Below are positions 32,770 to 45,856 of a DNA stretch of 64,000 nucleotides, in pieces. The translations under genes were made by a program, and so were the position numbers. Where the stretch lies: the NCBI RefSeq assembly GCF_932526225.1, contig NC_064044.1, forward strand, positions 4,873,747-4,937,746, read 5' to 3'. The stretch comes from Nematostella vectensis. Taxonomy: Eukaryota > Cnidaria > Anthozoa > Actiniaria > Edwardsiidae. Below the pieces are notes generated by a model, which saw nothing but the letters and a program-made list of their open reading frames with translations, had not been told where the DNA came from and did no database searches. Position 1 is the stretch's first letter, and each line of letters starts with the position of its first letter.

Positions 32770-35700
32770 TTACTCGCCACAATAACGCAGAGAACAACCC
32801 GGAGGCTTAATTAGCTCATAGATATAATACGAGCCGCAGTTAAGGATTCTGATGTCATTGGACCAGTTGCAGCAGCTACTGCTCCAGTGATAACAAACTT
32901 TACGTGTTACAATTCCTTCTTCCACCGTAGGATGCGCGCCGTTCACCCAACCAGTTGCATGAGTGTTGCACAAATTTTCAGAAGGACAGGCAGATGGGAT
33001 GACCGTCCCAGCGGCGCCTTCAAAGCGGTACCACTTTTTCACGAGCCCGCTGTCGCAGATTCTTGTGGTCTTTGGCGAGTTGACGTTGCGGCTTGCATCA
33101 GACAGTGTTGTGTAAGAGGCGCATTCCGGGTAGTCTATTTTTCGAAATGGATAATCAGAGTTGTGGCAGGCCTCCGAAATATGGGGGAGGAACGTAACAG
33201 AAGCAATAACTTGGAAGGGAGGGGACAGCCACGCCCCTAGTGTCCCCTTTTTGATGTTTGAAAATATCTAGGCACGTCTGAACTTCACATATTGTTGTCT
33301 TCTCTGGCCCACTGTATGTATGGAGTAAGGGAGAGTGGGGTAATATTGCCGTTATTATTTAGCCTACCTTGTTTCCCAAATGGCTACACGGAGCGTGATT
33401 CATTGACAGTTTCATGTGGAATCAGGTGATCCTTATTAGATAATTTAGCTAGTTCAATTTGTTTGTTTGTTTTTTTTAATTGGGAAATAGGGAAAAGCAC
33501 TGCTTGTGTTTCCCGATGATCGTTTCTCAAAACGCAGATAAACTCAGAAACCTGGGAAGTCACCCGGTAAACTTTTTAGATGCTTCTTCAAACTCCCTCT
33601 CTTATTTTCGGGCCCCCAAAAAATCTTACAAGTTGTAGTAAGTTATTATCACAGAGAAAACCATTCCACTGCCCGGTAAAAAGTGAGAAAATCAAGGCTA
33701 AAATCATTTTATGGGATTTTTCCTACCAACCAATCAGGTTTTCACGTCTTTCAAATGATTTGATCATTTAGCTGTCACAGTGCGCCTAAAAAAGTGTAAA
33801 CAGCTTTTTGGAAAGTTATTAGAAGTTTTGGTACAAAATGAGACTTTATTTACTTGTTCTTTGTTTTTCTTTTGACAAATGCAGATGCCACATCAATGTT
33901 TGGGGTGCCAGTTGTCGACAAAACTAGGATTTCTATAACTACTTAGCCAATCTATTCATAAACTTTGGAAATTATAATTTGCTTGTCGGAAACCTGTATC
34001 GGCACACTACGCTATAGCTTTGGTTTGACAATTAAAATGAAGGACAAAAACAGAAGCGAGCGAGATTTTGCTTTAGTTTGATCTTCCTCTCCATGGAGTT
34101 CAAAAACTTTTTTGGAGGCATTTCTCTAAATTACCGGTAATTACCAGATTACCGGGTCTGTTATCAACTGTTAGGTTACCGAGAGAGTTTTCGGGATACA
34201 TTTTCTAGTAAAGGAGCGTGTCTGAAAAATGAGTGCAGCTACAATTTTCAATGGGACAAATAACTTATATAATATTGACGATTGTAAATGGTTTGTTTAT
34301 TGGGGCGCGCAAATGAGAATATTTTTTTCATGAAAAGCACAACAAAATTCGCTGAATTACCTCATAAGGATCACTGATTCCACTGTGTAGCCATTTAGGA
34401 AACAAGATAGACTAAATAATAACTGCAATATTTCGGGGGTCATAGCTTTTGGGGTCGTAGCTTTAGGGGTCGTAGCTTTTGGGGTCACAGGTTTTAGGTA
34501 TTAGGTTTTAGGTCTTTGTTTTGTAGACACCCCTTTAACTTCGTACTCTTAGGAGTTCTGGAATCAAGTCGAATTGTGTTCCGAATTTTATACGGCGCTT
34601 TGCTGTTTCCCGAAGTTGCCAGCGAAGTTTGCCGGAATAATTCAGTCGGAAGTGGCGTTATACGCTCAAACATGGGCCGTTTACTGTTAGATCCCATGCC
34701 TCATTTCACCAATCTGTCGGCCATATTAGATTCAGTCTTACCCATCAACGTCTAAAAAGGCTAATTCTACTGTTAATACGGTATTGTGGACTTGTAGTCT
34801 TAGTCATCAACGTCTAAAAGAGCTGATTCTACTGTTTATACGGTATGGTGGAAATGCAGTCTTACCAGTCAACGTCTAAAAGAGCTGATTCTACTGTTTA
34901 TACGGTATGGTGGAAATGCAGTCTTACCAGTCAACGTCTAAAAGAGCTGATTCTACTGTTTATACGGTATGGTGGACTTGCAGTCTTACTCACCAACGTC
35001 TAAAAGAGCTGATTCTACTGTTTATACGGTATGGTGGACTTGCAGTCTTATTCATCAACATCTAAAAGAGCTGATTCTACTGTTTATACGGTATGGTGGA
35101 CTTGCAGTCTTACTCACCATCGTCTAAAAGAGCTGATTCTACTGTTTATACGGTATGGTGGACTTGCAGTCTTATTCATCAACGTCTAAGAGAGCTGATT
35201 CTACTGTTTATACAGTATGGTGGACTTGCAGTCTTACCAACGTCTAAAAGAGCTGATTCTACTGTTTATACGGTATGGTGGACTTGCAGTCTTATTCATC
35301 AACGTCTAAAAGAGCTGATTCCACTGTTTATATAGTATGGTGGACTTGTAGTCTTAACAATCAACGTCTAAAAGAGCTGATTCCACTGCTTATATGGTAT
35401 GGTGGACTTGCAGTCTTATTCATCAACGTCTAAAAGAGCTGATTCTACTGTTTATACGGTATGGTGGACTTGCAGTCTTATTCATCAACGTCTAAAAGAG
35501 CTGATTCCACTGTTTATACGGTATGGTGGACTTGTAGTCTTAACCATTAACGTCTAAAAGAGCTGATTCTACTGTTTATACGGTATGGTGGACTTGCAGT
35601 CTTACTCATCAACGTCTAAAAGAGCTGATTCTACTGTTTATATGGTATGGTGGACTTGCAGTCTTACTCATCAACGTCTAAAAGAGCTGATTCTACTGTT

Positions 35701-38700
35701 TATATGGTATGGTGGACTTGCAGTCTTACTCATCAACGTCTAAAAGAGCTGATTCTACTGTTTATACGGTATGGTGGACTTGTAGTCTTACTCATCAACG
35801 TCTAAAAGACCTGATTCTACTGTTTACATGGTATGGTGGACTTGTAGTCTTACCCATCAACGTCTCGCAGTTTGCTCCTGTCCATCTTGGCGTGCAGATG
35901 CAATGGTAGCTGTTAGTGTTGTAAATAGTACGACAACTACCGCCATTCTTACAAGGGTTCTTCACGCATTCGCTCTAAAATGTTAAAGAGAAAAGCGATC
36001 AGAACATTGAAAAAAGACAGCAAATATAATTAACAAATAGATCTCATTTTTTCAAGCGTCTGTATGCACAGATAACGACACAGCGTGTCATGAACAAAAA
36101 AGAGGGACTGTTGTTCATGACACGCTGTAACGTTATCTGTGCATGAATTAGAGGACTGACGTACAAAAAATGAGATCTATTTGTTTTATGCAACAAAGAA
36201 AATGTTTTCTTACGTTACTATTCTCATTAGCAGGAATGCGCAAATTCTGTGCTTGGTCTCTGCGATCCTTCGCACAGAAAATGTTTATATTGTATATTCT
36301 ACATAAACAACACACAAGGTGTGAGGATTGACGCGTACCAGTTTATTGGAGACGATATTACAAGTATAGATGTAATGTAAAATATACAAACATGTTCATG
36401 TATCAACTAGCAGACGACTTGGGAAAAACAACCCCGGAAAAAAGGAAGCGTTATGCAAACTGGTAAGGTCAAGTGATAGACAAATGTAATTAGCTAAATA
36501 TATAGGCATGAGTGGACCTCTAGGGAACGCGCAAGGCGCGAATTCCGAATGCCCAACATAAACACATTTGTCAATCAATCAATCAATCAATCAATCATTT
36601 ATTTTTGCACTATTTGAAGTTGAGTTAATGCTTTACAAAGTGGACCTGGCAGATTAGAAAATATTAGTAAAATGAAATTTTGTAATGAGATTAGTGTGCG
36701 TAGTGACCAAAGGAGCGAAGAGCTTTCGAGTTGGTCACTACCACAGTTATTAGTACCATGAGAATTCGGGAAAGTTCATTTCACAGTATTTTTATAATTT
36801 TTACATTTTTTTGTTTGTTTTGTTTTTGTATATTTTTCTATACATGTGTCGCTACACTAAGAAATAACTAGCTAACCTGGACTGGACAAAAAAAAAAGAT
36901 ATATAATAATAGGAATGAAAATTAAATAAATAAATAAATGCGAGTACTATGTTCGGATCAACTCATCACAAGCTACCCCTGGCTGCCAAGGTAAAAACGC
37001 TTTATTTGTCTAAGGAAGGACCTATAGGGAAGTTTTTTTTATAGGCAATGGTATTTCTTCCCATATTCTTGAAGATATGGCAGCAAATCTCGACAGCCCA
37101 ATATTAGTTCTAGAAGCTGGTCTGCATAAGTTGCCCTTGGATGCAAATCTTGTGTTATGACCATGTATTTGCGATGAAGGTAAAACTAAATTTGACAGGG
37201 CTTGTGGGGTATTGTTCAATAGGTCTTTTAATTTATGCACCAGAGAGAAAACTTTGATTTTGAATATATTATCCACATTGTGAATGTCTAGTAGTTTGTA
37301 AAGTTGAGAGGCACTCTCATCTCTTGTGGCAAATAACATTGTTTTTATGCATTTATTTTCTTTTCTTTTGATGGTCGAGAGACGAGTTTGGCATGCGGTT
37401 CCCCAGCTCATGATTCCATATGAAATGTAGGGATAGATTAGGTTGTAGTAAAGCTGCTTTAGAAGACTTATGGAAATAAGATGTCGCAATTTGTAGATGA
37501 TGCCAAGATTTTTTGATATTTTGCTGTTTATATGCTGGATTTGAAGTTCCCATTTAAGGTGATTGTCAATAAACATGCCAAGATATTTCATAGTACTTTT
37601 GTGCTCGATATCACAGGCTGTGATGGTGATACTAACTTTCTTCCTAGGTGATTTAATAATCATGTAGTTAGTTTTCTTAAAGTTAATGGATAATTTATTT
37701 GCATTGCAATATTTGATTACATTTCATAGTTCAGTGTTAATGGTTAGCTCGAAATCTTTAGGATCTTTAGATGAATAGAAAATGTTTGTATCGTCTGCAA
37801 ATATCTTGAATTTCAGTTTTTTTGAGGAGTGTGGGAGGTCATTGATGTATAGAAGAAAAAGCAAAGGTCCAAGTGTTGACCCTTGTGGGACTCCGCAGGT
37901 AATTGGTTGAAGGTCCGATTCAGTGTTTCCTAATTTGACAAACTGTTTTCTTTCATTTAGGTAGCTTGAAAACCATTTTTGTGGGGTACCCCTTATTCTA
38001 TATTTGTACATTTTATCAAGTAAAATGTTATGGTTTAGGGTATCAAATGCCTTCGAGAAATCAAGGAAAATACCACAGGTTAGCATGTTTGATCTAGTGC
38101 TGTTTTAAGGTTTTCGATAGTTTCTAAGATTGCATGCTCTGTAGAGTGGTCTTTCCTGAATCCAAACTGATATTGAAATAAGATATTATGTTTTTCAAGA
38201 TAGAAGATTAATTGATCATATACAAGTTTTTCAAGGATTTTACTGAAGGAGGAAAGAATAGCTATTGGCCTGTAGTTTCCTGGTTCACAGGGGTCACCAC
38301 TTTTAAATATTGGGGTTACTCGAAAGATTTTGAAGATATCTGGGACTGTTCCAGTCATTATGGATTCATTGTATAATTCAGTAAAGGGCCCTGAGAGAGG
38401 AGATGCAGCAAGTTTTATGAACTTATTTGGTATATTGATGTATGATTTGTTTTCATTTAGGCTGCTAAATAGATACTGTACCAGGGTCTCTGTCACTGGA
38501 GACATAACAAAGGGTGAGGCGGGAGAACACTTTATATGCAGAGAACACTATATATGCAGAGAACACTTTATATGCAAAGAACACTTTATATGCAGAGAAC
38601 ACTTTATATGCAGAGAACACTATATATGCAGAGAACACTTTATATGCAGAGAACACTTTATATGCAGAGAACACTTTATATGCAGAGAACACTTTATATG

Positions 38701-41700
38701 CAGAGAACACTTTATATGCAGAGAACACTATATATGCAGAGAACACTATATATGCAGAGAACACTATATATGCAGAGAACACTTTATATGCAGAGAACAC
38801 TTTATATGCAGAGAACACTTTATATGCAGAGAACACTTTATATGCAGAGAACACTATATATGCAGAGAACACTATATATGCAGAGAACACTATATATGCA
38901 GAGAACACTATATATGCAGAGAACACTTTATATGCAGAGAACACTTTATATGCAGAGAACACTTTATATGCAGAGAACACTTTATATGCAGAGAACACTT
39001 TATATGCAGAGAACACTTTATATGCAGAGAACACTATATATGCAGAGAACACTTTATATGCAGAGAACACTTTATATGCAGAGAACACTTTATATGCAGA
39101 GAACACTTTATATGCAGAGAACACTTTATATGCAGAGAACACTTTATATGCAGAGAACACTTTATATGCAGAGAACACTTTATATGCAGAGAACACTTTA
39201 TATGCAGAGAACACTTTATATGCAAAGAACACTTTATATGCAGAGAACACTTTATATGCAGAGAACACTTTATATGCAAAGAACACTTTATATGCAGAGA
39301 ACACTTTATATGCAAAGAACACTTTATATGCAAAGAACACTTTATATGCAGAGAACACTTTATATGCAGAGAACACTTTATATGCAGAGAACACTTTATA
39401 TGCAGAGAACACTTTATATGCAGAGAACACTTTATATGCAGAGAACACTTTATATGCAGAGAACACTATATATGCAGAGAACACTTTATATGCAGAGAAC
39501 ACTTTATATGCAGAGAACACTTTATATGCAGAGAACACTTTATATGCAGAGAACACTTTATATGCAGAGAACACTATATATGCAGAGAACACTATATATG
39601 CAGAGAACACTATATATGCAGAGAACACTTTATATGCAGAGAACACTTTATATGCAGAGAACACTTTATATGCAGAGAACACTTTATATGCAGAGAACAC
39701 TATATATGCAGAGAACACTATATATGCAGAGAACACTATATATGCAGAGAACACTTTATATGCAGAGAACACTTTATATGCAGAGAACACTTTATATGCA
39801 GAGAACACTTTATATGCAGAGAACACTTTATATGCAGAGAACACTTTATATGCAGAGAACACTTTATATGCAGAGAACACTTTATATGCAGAGAACACTA
39901 TATATGCAGAGAACACTTTATATGCAGAGAACACTTTATATGCAGAGAACACTTTATATGCAGAGAACACTTTATATGCAGAGAACACTTTATATGCAGA
40001 GAACACTTTATATGCAAGAGAACACTTTATATGCAGAGAACACTTTATATGCAGAGAACACTTTATATGCAGAGAACACTTTATATGCAAGAACACTTTA
40101 TATGCAGAGAACACTTTATATGCAGAGAACACTTTATATGCAAGAACACTTTATATGCAAAGAACACTTTATATGCAAAGAACACTTTATATGCAGAGAA
40201 CACTTTATATGCAGAGAACACTTTATATGCAGAGAACACTTTATATGCAGAGAACACTTTATATGCAGAGAACACTTTATATGCAGAGAACACTTTATAT
40301 GCAGAGAACACTATATATGCAGAGAACACTTTATATGCAGAGAACACTTTATATGCAGAGAACACTATATATGCAGAGAACACTATATATGCAGAGAACA
40401 CTTTATATGCAGAGAACACTTTATATGCAGAGAACACTTTATATGCAGAGAACACTTTATATGCAGAGAAACACTTTATATGCAGAGAACACTTTATATG
40501 CAGAGAACACTTTATATGCAGAACACTTTATATGCAGAGAACACTTTATATGCAGAGAACACTTATAATGCAGAGAACACTTTATATGCAGAGAACACTT
40601 TATATGCAGAGAACACTTTATATGCAGAGAACACTTTATATGCAGAGAACACTTTATATGCAGAGAACACTTTATATGCAGAGAACACTTTATATGCAGA
40701 GAACACTTTATATGCAGAGAACACTTTATATGCAGAGAACACTTTATATGCAAAGAACACTTTATATGCAGAGAACACTTTATATGCAGAGAACACTTTA
40801 TATGCAAAGAACACTTTATATGCAGAGAACACTTTATATGCAAAGAACACTTTATATGCAAAGAACACTTTATATGCAGAGAACACTTTATATGCAGAGA
40901 ACACTTTATATGCAGAGAACACTTTATATGCAAAGAACACTTTATATGCAGAGAACACTTTATATGCAAAGAACACTTTATATGCAGAGAACACTTTATA
41001 TGCAGAGAACACTTTACATGCAGAGAACACTATATATGCAAAGAACACTTTAGATGCAGAGAACACTTTATATGCAGAGAACACTTTATATGCAGAGAAC
41101 ACTTTATATGCAGAGAACACTTTATATGCAGAGAACACTTTATATGCAGAGAACACTTTATATGCAGAGAACACTATATATGCAGAGAACACTTTATATG
41201 CAGAGAAACACTTTATATGCAGAGAACACTTTATATGCAGAGAACACTTTATATGCAGAGAACACTTTATATGCAGAGAACACTATATATGCAGAGAACA
41301 CTATATATGCAGAGAACACTATATATGCAGAGAACACTTTATATGCAGAGAACACTTTATATGCAGAGAACACTTTATATGCAGAGAACACTTTATATGC
41401 AGAGAACACTATATATGCAGAGAACAACTATATATGCAGAGAACACTATATATGCAGAGAACACTTTATATGCAGAGAACACTTTATATGCAGAGAACAC
41501 TTTATATGCAGAGAACACTTTATATGCAGAGAACACTTTATATGCAGAGAACACTTTATATGCAGAGAACACTTTATATGCAGAGAACACTTTATATGCA
41601 GAGAACACTATATATGCCAGAGAACACTTTATATGCAGAGAAACACTTTATATGCAGAGAACACTTTATATGCAGAGAACACTTTATATGCAGAGAACAC

Positions 41701-44700
41701 TTTATATGCAGAGAACACTTTATATGCAGAGAACACTTTATATGCAGAGAACACTTTATATGCAGAGAACACTTTATATGCAGAGAACACTTTATATGCA
41801 AAGAACACTTTATATGCAGAGAACACTTTATATGCAGAGAACACTTTATATGCAAAGAACACTTTATATGCAAAGAACACTTTATATGCAAAGAACACTT
41901 TATATGCAGAGAACACTTTATATGCAGAGAACACTTTATATGCAGAGAACACTTTATATGCAGAGAACACTTTATATGCAGAGAACACTTTATATGCAGA
42001 GAACACTATATATGCAGAGAACACTTTATATGCAGAGAACACTTTATATGCAGAGAACACTATATATGCAGAGAACACTATATATGCAGAGAACACTTTA
42101 TATGCAGAGAAACACTTTATATGCAGAGAACACTTTATATGCAGAGAACACTTTATATGCAGAGAACACTTTATATGCAGAGAACACTTTATATGCAGAG
42201 AACACTTTATATGCAGAGAACACTTTATATGCAGAGAACACTTTATATGCAGAGAACACTTTATATGCAGAGAACACTTTATATGCAGAGAACACTTTAT
42301 ATGCAGAGAACACTTTATATGCAGAGAACACTTTATATGCAGAGAACACTTTATATGCAGAGAACACTTTATATGCAGAGAACACTTTATATGCAGAGAA
42401 CACTTTATATGCAGAGAACACTTTATATGCAAAGAACACTTTATATGCAGAGAACACTTTATATGCAGAGAACACTTTATATGCAAAGAACACTTTATAT
42501 GCAGAGAACACTTTATATGCAAAGAACACTTTATATGCAAAGAACACTTTATATGCAGAGAACACTTTATATGCAGAGAACACTTTATATGCAGAGAACA
42601 CTTTATATGCAAAGAACACTTTATATGCAGAGAACACTTTATATGCAAAGAACACTTTATATGCAGAGAACACTTTATATGCAGAGAACACTTTACATGC
42701 AGAGAACACTATATATGCAAAGAACACTTTAGATGCAGAGAACACTTTATATGCAGAGAACACTTTATATGCAGAGAACACTTTATATGCAGAGAACACT
42801 TTATATGCAGAGAACACTTTATATGCAGAGAACACTTTATATGCAGAGAACACTATATATGCAGAGAACACTTTATATGCAGAGAACACTTTATATGCAG
42901 AGAACACTATATATGCAGAGAACACTACATATGCAGAGAACACTTTATATGCAGAGAACACTTTATATGCAGAGAACACTTTATATGCAGAGAACACTTT
43001 ATATGCAGAGAACACTTTATATGCAGAGAACACTTTATATGCAGAGAACACTTTATATGCAGAGAACACTTTATATGCAGAGAACACTTTATATGCAGAG
43101 AACACTATATATGCAGAGAACACTTTATATGCAGAGAACACTTTATATGCAGAGAACACTTTATATGCAGAGAACACTTTATATGCAGAGAACACTTTAT
43201 ATGCAGAGAACACTTTATATGCAGAGAACACTTTATATGCAGAGAACACTTTATATGCAGAGAACACTTTATATGCAAAGAACACTTTATATGCAGAGAA
43301 CACTTTATATGCAGAGAACACTTTATATGCAAAGAACACTTTATATGCAGAGAACACTTTATATGCAAAGAACACTTTATATGCAAAGAACACTTTATAT
43401 GCAGAGAACACTTTATATGCAAAGAACACTTTATATGCAGAGAACACTATATATGCAAAGAACACTTTATATGCAGAGAACACTATATATGCAAAGAACA
43501 CTTTAGATGCAGAGAACACTTTATATGCAGAGAACACTATATATGCCGGTTATGCGCGGTCATCCAATTGTTATAAAATATCGATAGGTTATGCAAATAA
43601 CATTGCCTGCATACCCACGCGAGATCTGGACTCATTTAAGGCCATCCAAACCCAGATTCGTGGCCTTCTAAACCAGATACGCAAGCCGGTAAGTGTCAAC
43701 AATTTTCCTCCCACACACCTCCCCTTCGGCGACATAGAAACAACTATCTGCGCAAGCTTGTCGTGGACACTGTCCGCATTCAGCCGCTTATTGCCTGGGC
43801 CAACCTATTTCCCAAAACTTTTCCCGCGCGAGACAACGAGCGGCTTTGTCACGAGAATGAACATGTTTTTTTTTTTTGGGGGGGGGGGGGGGGGGAGCGC
43901 GCGCATTTTGACGCAAAGCGTGCGGGTCTCCTCTAATAACGCACGGACCCGACCAATCAGAACGCGCATTGTCGTTGTATAAAGTTTAGTTATTATTTTT
44001 ATGTGCCATATTTAATGCAAATGAAGATGAAGTGATTGACTTAGCTCTTTTGTAAGATTGGTGGATGGGAACTGTGATATCCATGGTCTATCGGATTAGG
44101 TTTTATACAAATAAAAAACAATAGTCCAGTATAACGAAACAGTATAGTCCCGTAGAGAACAGTAGTCATCTACCTGTGTTGGTAGCAACGCGCTATAGAA
44201 ACTTTAAACAAAACATGTTGGGAACTTTCGAGAATTATTAATTAAGACGGTCAACACGGAATTTGATAAGATACAAAACCAAATTCTCATTCCAGCAAGA
44301 AAACATTTTTCGAATGATAAAACTGTATACATAAATTATAATATAATGAAATAATTATATTATGTAATAACGATATTCTGTATCTCTAATATCCATTTTT
44401 TTCATGAGAAGTCTAATGTTCAGGCTGGAAATATAATTAGGTTACAAATAAAGTATTGAAATGAGAATGTCACAAAAGATAAATACCACTTTGAGTGTGT
44501 ATCTTATTTGACGCAAAAAGACACAGATACTATAGGTGTTCTTGTCAGAAAAAAAGAGTAGAAAAATGTAAAAACTCCTCTTATGCCTTCTAAGTTTCTT
44601 ACCGGGGGGTAGAAATAGTCGAAGTCAGTACTACTTTTGAGAGCAGTGGTCTCGTTGAATTTATCCGTATGCAGCAATTCACACAAGACGTTTTCGTCAC

Positions 44701-44929
44701 AACTGGTCGTCTGCTTCTTCTTCAAGTTATAAGAAACGCATTCGCGGTTTTTGACGCATCGCGCCGAGCACTGGCCTTCGGACTTGACCAAGTGGGAGTC
44801 GATGATTGGGACGTCCAGGCGCTTAGAAAGGTCTTTAAGAAACCTTGCAATGAATATTACTCCAGGAGTTTGGTTTCCCGAAACTACGACTACAGAAATC
44901 ACCAATAAAATGCTAATCCTTGGAGACAT
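32770..44929 (-). CDS. Gene B: secreted PAN-EGF-D8C protein
   Basis: Exons 44929-44603, 35974-35854 and 33134-32770 give 813 bp, 270 residues, all phases matching (0, then 1). Residues 1-18 are a signal peptide (MSPRISILLVISVVVVSGNQ follows the start). Residues ~20-109 form a PAN/apple-like segment (QCSARCVKNRECVSYNLKKK, CDEN, LCEL). Residues ~110-149 are one EGF domain (CVKNPCKNGGSC ... YHCICTPRWTGANCE). Residues ~150-270 match the D8C domain of uromodulin/OIT3/GP2 proteins: ECASYTTLSDASRN, VKKWYRFEGAAGTVIPSACP, THATGWVNGAHPT, ITRKVC..., CCNWSNDIRILNCGSYYIYE, LRYCGE stop. An in-frame ATG at 44944 is an alternative start. Expected role: extracellular, in adhesion, mucus or immunity (inference). 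Intron 1 is 8.6 kb and filled by an 18-bp satellite and a LINE; intron 2 holds the 62-bp array. Confidence 0.85.
33135..34730. other. Gene B intron 2, unique part
   Basis: No coding sequence. At ~34435-34500 there is a short tandem run of ggggtcgtagctttt-like units (about four copies of ~17 bp). The rest of the intron is AT-rich. Confidence 0.5.
34731..35870 (-). repeat. 62-bp minisatellite at the EGF-exon donor of gene B
   Basis: About 18 copies of the unit ggtatggtggacttgcagtc+ttactcatcaacgtctaaaa+gagctgattctactgtttat+ac (+ strand). On the gene strand each unit reads AGACGTTGATG(A/G)|GTAAGACTGCAAG..., i.e. the last exon bases and the donor of the EGF exon that ends at 35854. Only the copy touching the exon has the preceding Cys-Glu codons. 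The 62-bp unit does not preserve the reading frame. Gene A has the same unit in ~5.5 copies. Confidence 0.95.
36035..36182. mobile_element. Foldback element in gene B intron 1
   Basis: Termini aaatagatctcatttttt / ...aaaaaatgagatctattt, inner arms cagcgtgtcatgaacaa / ttgttcatgacacgctg and gcacagataacg / cgttatctgtgc. It is the counterpart of 16853-16994 in gene A. Diverged pieces of the family are seen near 3285-3315. Confidence 0.8.
36572..38521 (-). mobile_element. 5'-truncated CR1/L2-like LINE
   Basis: On the - strand: TPIFKSGDP, NYRPIAILSSFSKILEKL, FGFRKDHSTEHAI (38505-38080), FLDFSKAFDTLNHNILL, GVPQGSTLGPLLFLLYINDL and catalytic FADDTNIF (38086-37724), then KYLGMFIDNHLKWELQIQHI through RIWEEIPLPIKK to a stop at 37022. 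The 3' end is a (GATT)n run (+ strand caatcaatcaatcaatcaat at 36573-36598), typical of CR1/L2 tails. A frameshift near 38083 and a stop near 37724 inactivate it. The endonuclease half is missing; the sequence passes directly into the 18-bp array at ~38522. Confidence 0.88.
38522..43546. repeat. 18-bp satellite array (~5 kb, ~280 copies)
   Basis: Tandem gaacactttatatgcaga with two common variable sites: cttta or ctata, and gcaga or gcaaa. Variants are ordered in blocks that recur. A rare string (ctttacatgc, then ctatatatgcaaag, then ctttagatgcag) occurs at ~41018-41058 and again at ~42697-42737, 1679 bp later, and its second half again at ~43485-43511, so the array contains higher-order duplications. 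Because 18 is a multiple of three, very long stop-free frames arise on both strands; occasional 1-bp indels shift them. These are not genes. The array lies in intron 1 of gene B and does not touch an exon. Confidence 0.97.
43560..44000 (+). other. Possible coding relic next to the 18-bp array
   Basis: The + strand reads YANNIACIPTRDLDSFKAIQ then TQIRGLLNQIRKP up to a GTAAGT-like donor at ~43690. Another frame downstream reads RKLVVDTVRIQPLIAWANLF then PKTFPARDNERLCHENEH. These look like constrained peptide sequence in two frames, as in a frameshifted transposon ORF, but I recognise no family. A T-run/G-run junction follows at ~43866-43896. Confidence 0.25.
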
Positions 44930-45856
44930 TTTAGCGCCGATCAAGGATGCTAAGCGTCTAAATCTGGAATAAGCTGTTTTAATGCATTATTTAAATGGTA
45001 CTTTATTTATTATTTAAAAGGGCCATAGAGTCGATTGTACCTTGCTGCTTTCACTGATTCATTCCATTGTAACCAATACACAACTGCTTGTCGGCGTGCG
45101 CAAAACTTTCGATTGTTTTAGCGTTCAAAACAGCATAACACCGCCTAAAAAATAGTCGAACTTTGCACCAAGTTTTATGGAGAAGTAGAATCCATAACAT
45201 CATAACACTTCTTAATTTTGACATATGCCTTATTCTTCTTTATTTGCGCGCATCTTAAATTTTGCGAAAATTTTCTTGGCACATTTCGCGAGTCTTTAAT
45301 TTCGCGATCGCGGAGAAAAATGTGTTTGCAGGGTCTAATTTCGCGAATTTTTTCGTTTCGACAATAAAATGACATTAACCAACTAATGAAACAACACCAA
45401 TATAATTGAAAAAAAAATAACAAGCCGTCCATAAGCGGCAGCTGCGGCCGCGGTCTGTACATAAAGCCCGCGGGCTGAGATTTCTCAGTACGGACCTCGC
45501 GCTCGATTAATAAGTAGTATATATATTGAATAAAAGACTGCAAAACCAACATCTTTTGTACTTGCTCATTGGGAGATTTTAACTTGTCCATCTTACAAGT
45601 TAAAAAAATATATAGTCATTTGATCCATCGAAAAAAGCAGTCAATGTGGCCAATTGTTCGTGCTTCGCTACTTGTTCGTCTCGCACCCCTTGCTTATTGC
45701 ATTCTTGTGTTTTGCTAACACGGAATCCGTGACGCATATTATCCGAAAGCCCTAACTTTCCCCGTGTCTTCCCACAATACTTTGCGAGGCGCGCGAAAAC
45801 AAAGGCAAGATGTCGATGCTTGCCCCTGGCCCCAGTCTCACGCGCGTAGCAAAGTA
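44930..45856. other. Promoter side of gene B and flank of the Tc1 element
   Basis: 44930-45090 matches the gene A upstream region (18661-18830). The remainder is AT-rich without a supported gene; a - strand open frame at 45591-45175 has no recognisable domain. Confidence 0.5.

Noticed and set aside
38330-43982. Open frames of 500-1400 codons (ENTLYA / EHFICR / RTLYMQ repeats) on both strands
   Set aside because: They are the three-frame translation of an 18-bp satellite whose unit is a multiple of three. All frames are open at once and switch at 1-bp indels, and no start, splice or domain evidence exists.
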